This document shows positions 60,270 through 64,000 of a stretch of DNA of 64,000 bases, one piece after another. How positions within the stretch are numbered: position 1 is the first letter of the stretch; every line of letters begins with the position of its first letter. The notes under the pieces are model-generated. The model saw only the letters and a list, made by a program, of their open reading frames with translations. It was not told the DNA's origin and ran no database searches. The stretch is from Prevotella sp. P5-92 (GTDB taxonomy: Bacteria; Bacteroidota; Bacteroidia; Bacteroidales; Bacteroidaceae), in the NCBI RefSeq assembly GCF_002251245.1, contig NZ_NPJG01000125.1, positions 147,916 to 211,915 of the forward strand, written 5' to 3'. The translations under genes were made by a program, and so were the position numbers.

Positions 60270-60297
60270 TGGTTCGAAAAAATGGGAGCATTATAGT

Positions 60298-60404
60298 TGT
60301 AGGGTCTTACCTCGTGTAAGACCGCCCGCCGAAAATCGGCCGAAAATCGGGTTGCATATCCGCGACAAATCGGGTTGCGGTCTTACACGAGGTAAGACCC
60401 TACA
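60298..60404. repeat. REP-like palindromic repeat pair (perfect 28-bp inverted repeats)
   Basis: TGTAGGGTCTTACCTCGTGT (60298-, 28 bases in all) is repeated as its exact reverse complement at 60377-60404, with 51 bases between. Each arm is also a hairpin (GGTCTTAC/GTAAGACC). Relatives lie at 61572-61603 and 63566-63595. Confidence 0.88.
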
Positions 60405-60405
60405 G

Positions 60406-60475
60406 CGGAGATTAGCGGCGGACAATACCGGAGATTAGCGGCGGTAATACCGCAACAATCGGAGATTAGCGGCGG
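60406..60475. repeat. Three copies of CGGAGATTAGCGGCGG
   Basis: Copies at 60406, 60429 and 60459, separated by 7-14 bases. It continues the REP-like zone. Beyond it (60480-60532) is a TCAACTCGTCAACTG tract related to the island minisatellites. Confidence 0.75.
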
Positions 60476-60532
60476 GCATTGGAACAATCAACTCGTCAAC
60501 TGAACAGAATCAACTCGTCAACTTGTCAACTT

Positions 60533-60582
60533 GAAAAAGTTACCAGTTAACCGTTAACAAGTTAACTTTTTCACGGTTCAAG
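60533..60582. terminator. Palindromic 50-bp element, bidirectional terminator, copy 2
   Basis: Identical to 55131-55180. It lies about 40 bases after the toxin gene end and would terminate the leftward toxin-antitoxin transcript. Confidence 0.75.
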
Positions 60583-60621
60583 AATACACGAGACAATCCC
60601 CGGTTCTGTTTTGTGATATAT

Positions 60622-60968
60622 TTAAGTCAAACGTTTCGCTTCTTTCAAGATATCCTTAAGATAACCGTCTGAAACGTTATCCATTTCACTTTTATCGTAT
60701 ATTGACATCAATACAACGATAAATTTTTCTTGATTGACCCTTTTGACATTATACGTCAAAATTCTCGCTCCACCACTTTTGCCCTTTGATTTGGATGATA
60801 TGGAAATACGTATTTTATATACTCCGCCTCCCAATGATTTGCCTTGTATGGGGTTTGTCTTTAACGATTCGATAAATATCTTATAGTCTTGCACAAACGA
60901 CTTGTATTTTTTGCCAACATTTTCGCCCTATGTTCAAATTCTGGCAACATCCTTATCAATGTTTCCAT
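60622..60968 (-). pseudogene. RelE/ParE-family toxin, frameshifted near the N-terminus
   Basis: The readable C-terminal frame (from GTG at 60894, about 90 residues) has TNPIQGKSLGGGVYKIRISI and SGGARILTYNVKRVNQEKFIVVLMSIYDKSEMDN, the RelE-type toxin pattern that cleaves mRNA at the ribosome. Upstream, from ATG at 60968, another frame reads METLIRMLPEFEHRAKMLAK, a typical toxin start. They would join if the run of six A (60907-60912, plus-strand T) had seven: AKKYKSFVQDYK. So a one-base deletion in a homopolymer breaks the gene, or the base is a sequencing error. It starts 12 bases after the antitoxin stop. Confidence 0.75.
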
Positions 60969-60979
60969 ATGCTACAAGA

Positions 60980-61231
60980 TCAATCGAAAAGTATAGATGC
61001 GTCGGGTAAATTCTCCAGTCCGGATTTCTCTGCCTCTTCCAACTCTTTCAGAGCTTTCTTAAAACTTTTTCCCACGACGGCTCGTTGCAGTTCTGCGTAA
61101 GCTGAGGAGTCTTGTGAGAAAAGACGCTTCGTGAACGCAGTACGTACTGACTTTGGTTGGCTGATAAACAACGTCCAAAGGGCATCGAGTGGACTTACTA
61201 TATTGCTGTCATATACTGTTGCAGTGCTCAT
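60980..61231 (-). CDS. Antitoxin of the RelE-type module
   Basis: An 83-residue protein (MSTATVYDSNIVSPLDALWT, LQRAVVGKSFKKALKELEEA, ENLPDASILFD). The C-terminal half is charged and helical, typical of antitoxins that wrap around the toxin; I do not recognise a named domain. It is first in the two-gene leftward operon. Its 3' end is duplicated at 55181-55222. Confidence 0.68.
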   Translation of the reverse strand: MSTATVYDSNIVSPLDALWTLFISQPKSVRTAFTKRLFSQDSSAYAELQRAVVGKSFKKALKELEEAEKSGLENLPDASILFD

Positions 61232-61381
61232 AAGCTTTAATTATTACGTTTATCGTGGGCAAAGATAGTGCAAATTTTGCGGAATACACAATTTGCGAAG
61301 ATAAGAATCACAAATCGATACCTTATTTAACATTTTTTATTTTTATTCCCGAAATACCGACGAAATCCACCATTTTTTTAA

Positions 61382-61546
61382 ACCACAGAGATTAAGAGTT
61401 TAAGAGATGTTCGGATGTGTGTTGAGATTAATGCCAAGGCATTTAGAGACAACAGAGGGCTGCGCATAAATTATGCCGCACACAGCTCTGTGTGCTCCGT
61501 CGCTTGCGACCTACTCCAACACTAAAAAACTCTTTATCTCTGTGGT
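61382..61546. mobile_element. MITE-like 165-bp element with 20-bp terminal inverted repeats
   Basis: ACCACAGAGATTAAGAGTTT (61382-61401) is matched by AAACTCTTTATCTCTGTGGT (61527-61546), 19 of 20 bases. The inside has no credible gene. It sits in the noncoding stretch 61232-61735. Confidence 0.72.
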
Positions 61547-61571
61547 AAAAATAAAATCACAAAATCGGGGT

Positions 61572-61603
61572 GCGGTCTTACATGAAGTAAGACCCTACAG
61601 CGG
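61572..61603. repeat. REP-like element copy
   Basis: GCGGTCTTACATGAAGTAAG followed by ACCCTACAGCGG matches the arm at 60377-60408 with two changes in the loop. Confidence 0.8.
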
Positions 61604-61672
61604 CGAGCTGACCCGAGTGAGAGAGACATGCCGAAGGAATGAGGGGAAATGTTTTTGGGAAAAGAAAGGGAT

Positions 61673-61712
61673 GCGGGGGAAAAAAATCCCGCAGGGCTTG
61701 CGGCCTTGCGGG
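61673..61712. terminator. Two G+C-rich hairpins, possible terminator
   Basis: GCGGG (61673-) with CCCGC (61688-61692) around an A-run, then CCCGCA...TGCGGG (61688-61712). They end 24 bases before the HepT-like stop codon. Confidence 0.5.
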
Positions 61713-61735
61713 ACGAGAATTATATTTTCTAAGTA

Positions 61736-61954
61736 TTAGTCGTTTTTATCTGCAACAGAAAGGATCTTTTCTATTTGAGGAATAAGTGTAGGAATTATGT
61801 TCTTTGCCACATCCCACACTATCATATAGTTCACTCCCATGTAGTCATGAACAAGCCTGTCTCTCATTCCTGCCATTTGACGCCATGAGATTTCTTGCCA
61901 CTGATATTTAACGTCGGCAGGCACTTTCTTTGTAGCCTCGCCGATGATGGACAA
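61736..61954 (-). CDS. HepT-like toxin fragment (DUF86), N-terminally truncated
   Basis: A 72-residue frame covering the second half of a HepT toxin: SIIGEATKKVPADVKYQWQEISWRQMAGMRDRLVHDYMGVNY, with the RX4H-Y motif (RDRLVHDY) of HepT ribonucleases. A normal HepT has about 40 further N-terminal residues. Upstream sequence shows HTFCIL before SIIGEA but then a stop, and another frame starts MKQDMCKSY overlapping the MNT stop, so deletion and/or a frameshift is likely. It directly follows the MNT gene. Confidence 0.72.
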   Translation of the reverse strand: MSIIGEATKKVPADVKYQWQEISWRQMAGMRDRLVHDYMGVNYMIVWDVAKNIIPTLIPQIEKILSVADKND

Positions 61955-61971
61955 GATACAGAACGTATGAC

Positions 61972-62265
61972 TTACACATATCTTGTTTCATTTAGTATGA
62001 TTGGCTCGATGTATGGACTCAATCCCTTTTTTGTCACTACGTCGAGTTTACTACGCTTGAATGCGGATTGGAGCAAGTCGCATACTGACATGAAGTTGTC
62101 GTATGTCTCCTTGCCGTCTTTGAAATCCACGAGTATGTCGATGTCGCTGTCCGGACCGTTCTCGTCTCTGACGGTGGAGCCAAACAAGCCTATTGAGGAA
62201 ACGCCATATTCGGACAGTTTTCTCTTTAGCATCGAAAGTTTATTTAATACATAAGTCCTTTTCAT
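61972..62265 (-). CDS. MntA-like minimal nucleotidyltransferase antitoxin
   Basis: A 97-residue protein with the GSX10DXD motif: IGLFGSTVRDENGPDSDIDILVDF. MNT proteins of this kind neutralise HepT by adding AMP to it. LLQSAFKRSKLDVVTKKGLSPYIEPIILNETRYV is the usual C-terminus. It seems intact while the partner is truncated. Confidence 0.88.
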   Translation of the reverse strand: MKRTYVLNKLSMLKRKLSEYGVSSIGLFGSTVRDENGPDSDIDILVDFKDGKETYDNFMSVCDLLQSAFKRSKLDVVTKKGLSPYIEPIILNETRYV

Positions 62266-62478
62266 ATTCGCTCACTTAGTTTGACTTTTCGGGGCAAAGA
62301 TAGTGCAAATTTTGCGGAATGCAAAATAAAATCTCAAAAAGTTTTATTTTTATTCCCAAAATGCAGCCTATCTTATCAAAAGATAGTGCAAATTTTCCGT
62401 TTCACCAAATGTTTGACGGATTTTCTCGTCATTTTCGGCATGTAATTATTTTTTTTTAATTCTTAATTTTACACAGTT

Positions 62479-63477
62479 CTATTCCACTGCTATTTTCACG
62501 CTCTCTTTCCCTATCTTAGCAACCACCACCGAGCCGCTCTGAGCCGCGAAAGTGGCGGAGCCGCCCATGGCCTTTGCTCTGCCGAGAGCCTTGCCGTCGG
62601 CGGCGAAGAAGTCAACTTGTTCATTGGAGTCGAGACCGGAGATGTTGATGAAACCACCGGCTGACTGGATGGTGATGCCGCGGGCTTCTACTGATTCAAT
62701 ACCTTCGGTTTCTTCGATAGCTTTAATTGTTCCAAATCCGCTCCAAGGGGCTGTTGTTTTATAAGCCTCGATTGCAGATGCAGGAACGTGAAGTGTTGCT
62801 TTTTCTATATCTGAGTTATAGAAAGCATCAACATCGGTTGATGGAACTTCCTCTGCGTAACAATAAACGTTTTCAATATTTTCACATAATTCGAAAGCCC
62901 AACCTCCAATACTTGTTACAGAATTCGGGATTGCGACTGATGTGAGGCCACTGCAATTATAGAAAGCAAGCTCTCCAATACTTTTTACAGAATTCGGGAT
63001 TGTGACTGATGTCAAGCCGCTGCAATCATAGAAAGTATATGCTTTAATACTTTTTACAGAATTCGGGATTGTGACTGATGTCAAGCTGCTGCAATATGCG
63101 AAAGCTGAACTTCCAATACTTGTTACGGAATTCGGGATTGTGATTGATGTCAAGCTGCTGCAACGAGAGAAAGCAAGCTCTCCAATACTTTTTACAGAAT
63201 TCGGGATTGTGACTGATGTTAAGCCGCTGCAACGATAGAAAGCATCATTTCCAATACTTGTTACTGTATATTCTTCTTCGTTTACGTTAATTGAAGAAGG
63301 AATTGTAATGTCTCCTTCATATTTCTTATCTCCTTTTGTTACTTCTGCAACATTGCCTTTTGATGATATCAAATTATAATATATACCATCTACCTCAACA
63401 ACATCTGCGGATGCAGAGATTGAGAAGAACACGCTAAGGATGAGCGTTGTCATTAATGCAGTAAATCTTTTATTCAT
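62479..63477 (-). CDS. BspA-like leucine-rich repeat surface protein
   Basis: A 332-residue protein with a signal peptide (LMTTLILSVFFSISASA). Residues about 73-200 are five full 23-residue LRR_5 repeats of the type SLTSVTIPNSVTSIGSSAFA, encoded by 69-bp DNA repeats. Then a linker (NSDIEKATLHVPASAIEAYKTTAPWSGFGTI) and a C-terminal domain (residues 258-332, GGFINISGLDSNEQVDFFAADG to VVVAKIGKESVKIAVE) like those that direct proteins to the surface. BspA proteins bind host matrix or other bacteria. The C-terminal half is nearly duplicated in the next gene. Confidence 0.88.
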   Translation of the reverse strand: MNKRFTALMTTLILSVFFSISASADVVEVDGIYYNLISSKGNVAEVTKGDKKYEGDITIPSSINVNEEEYTVTSIGNDAFYRCSGLTSVTIPNSVKSIGELAFSRCSSLTSITIPNSVTSIGSSAFAYCSSLTSVTIPNSVKSIKAYTFYDCSGLTSVTIPNSVKSIGELAFYNCSGLTSVAIPNSVTSIGGWAFELCENIENVYCYAEEVPSTDVDAFYNSDIEKATLHVPASAIEAYKTTAPWSGFGTIKAIEETEGIESVEARGITIQSAGGFINISGLDSNEQVDFFAADGKALGRAKAMGGSATFAAQSGSVVVAKIGKESVKIAVE

Positions 63478-63565
63478 AATCTTTTTCCCGACACATTTTT
63501 TTCAGCCACGAGGTCGGGTGTTGGCGTATTGTTATTGTTATGTTTATATTTGTTATTTAATAAGG

Positions 63566-63595
63566 GCGGTCTTACATAAAGTAAAGACCCTACAG
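63566..63595. repeat. REP-like element copy, diverged
   Basis: GGCGGTCTTACATAAAGTAA, AGACCCTACAGC: the same palindrome with one extra A, between the two BspA-like genes. Confidence 0.7.
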
Positions 63596-63617
63596 CAATG
63601 AGGGGCTGCGGCGGATG

Positions 63618-64000
63618 TTATTTCACTGCGATTTTTATGTTTTCCTTGCCAATCTTGGCTACTACGACAGAGCCGGATTGAGCGGCGAAAGATGTTGTGC
63701 CGTTGATGGCGGTGGCGGTGCCGAGGGACTTGCCATCGATGCCATAGAAGCTGACCTTCTCGTTGTTGTCGAGACCGGAAATGTAGATGAAACCACCGGC
63801 TGACTGGATGGCGATGCCACGGGCTTCTACAGATTCAATACCTACGGTCCCTTCGATAGCCTTAATAGTTCCGAATCCGCTCCAAGGGGCTGTTGTTTTA
63901 TAAGCCTCGATTGCAGATGCAGGAACGTGAAGTGTTGCTTTTTCTATATCTGAGTTATAGAAAGCATCAACATCGGTTGATGGAACTTCCGTTCCTTAGG
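63618..64000 (-). CDS. BspA-like protein, C-terminal part (runs off the right edge)
   Basis: About 127 residues before the stop, reading EVPSTDVDAFYNSDIEKATL, HVPASAIEAYKTTAPWSGFG, then IESVEARGIAIQSAGGFIYI, SGLDNNEKVSFYGIDGKSLG and FAAQSGSVVVAKIGKENIKI. It is a paralogue of the gene at 62479-63477; the segment 63872-63990 is nearly base-for-base equal to 62736-62850. The LRR part is outside the window. Confidence 0.88.

Noticed and set aside
60485..60532. att-site-like repeat CAACTCGTCAACT
   Set aside because: No integrase or tRNA gene is nearby; better explained as part of the minisatellite family.

Overview
The window looks like a chromosomal segment of a Bacteroidales bacterium, most likely Prevotella or a close relative. 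The evidence is the Bacteroidetes-type promoters (TAnnTTTG -7 boxes) in front of many genes, weak ribosome binding sites, the families present (SusC, DUF4270, DUF4296, DUF3256, DUF4295, BspA-like LRR, a DksA relative without zinc cysteines) and ISAon1-type transposase remnants.

The left part (1-14.9 kb) is mostly metabolic and envelope genes: a cut-off SusC receptor, serine acetyltransferase, asparaginase and glucuronate isomerase, then a rightward run of a very large alpha-2-macroglobulin-like protein, a DUF1573 protein, MeaB and IspH, then leftward flavodoxin-like, DUF3237 and DinB-like genes. From 14.9 to 27.7 kb lies an AT-rich island. Its centre is a leftward seven-gene operon (about 26.7 to 16.45 kb): a PLD-SNF2 helicase, a DUF4160/DUF2442 pair, a 1465-residue Eco57I-type adenine methylase with a C-terminal SIR2-like domain, an unknown 213-residue protein, an HNH endonuclease and a frameshifted DUF4365-like protein. 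Repeat-rich noncoding DNA flanks it on both sides, including minisatellites that share a TTCAGTTG core in opposite orientation. I regard this operon as the strongest candidate for an undescribed system: a restriction/anti-phage cassette combining DNA modification, helicase/nuclease activity and a possible NAD-consuming effector.

From 27.7 to 55.2 kb the content is core: DUF4270 and a glycogen-synthase-like protein, panC-panD-rsmG-MBL, DUF3256-rsmE-nucleoside transporter, a DUF4296-lspA-dksA-like-ileS series, carB, a GH53 galactanase, a candidate structured RNA with its own promoter and terminator, map-tsaD-cinA, rpmB-rpmG-DUF4295, an inserted glycosyltransferase, and ftsY-rimO-HU-HU/LysM. The last gene encodes an unusual membrane-spanning HU fusion.

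The right end (55.1-64 kb) is a graveyard and repeat zone. It holds two internally deleted insertion sequences (ISAon1 type and IS3 type), an Rpn-family nuclease, a GH31 glucosidase, a frameshifted RelE-type toxin with its antitoxin, a second partial copy of that toxin-antitoxin locus 5.4 kb away, a truncated HepT with its MNT partner, several copies of a REP-like palindrome, and two BspA-like LRR genes with a nearly identical segment.

No tRNA, rRNA or CRISPR array was recognised. All functional calls rest on reading motifs by eye; no database search was possible.
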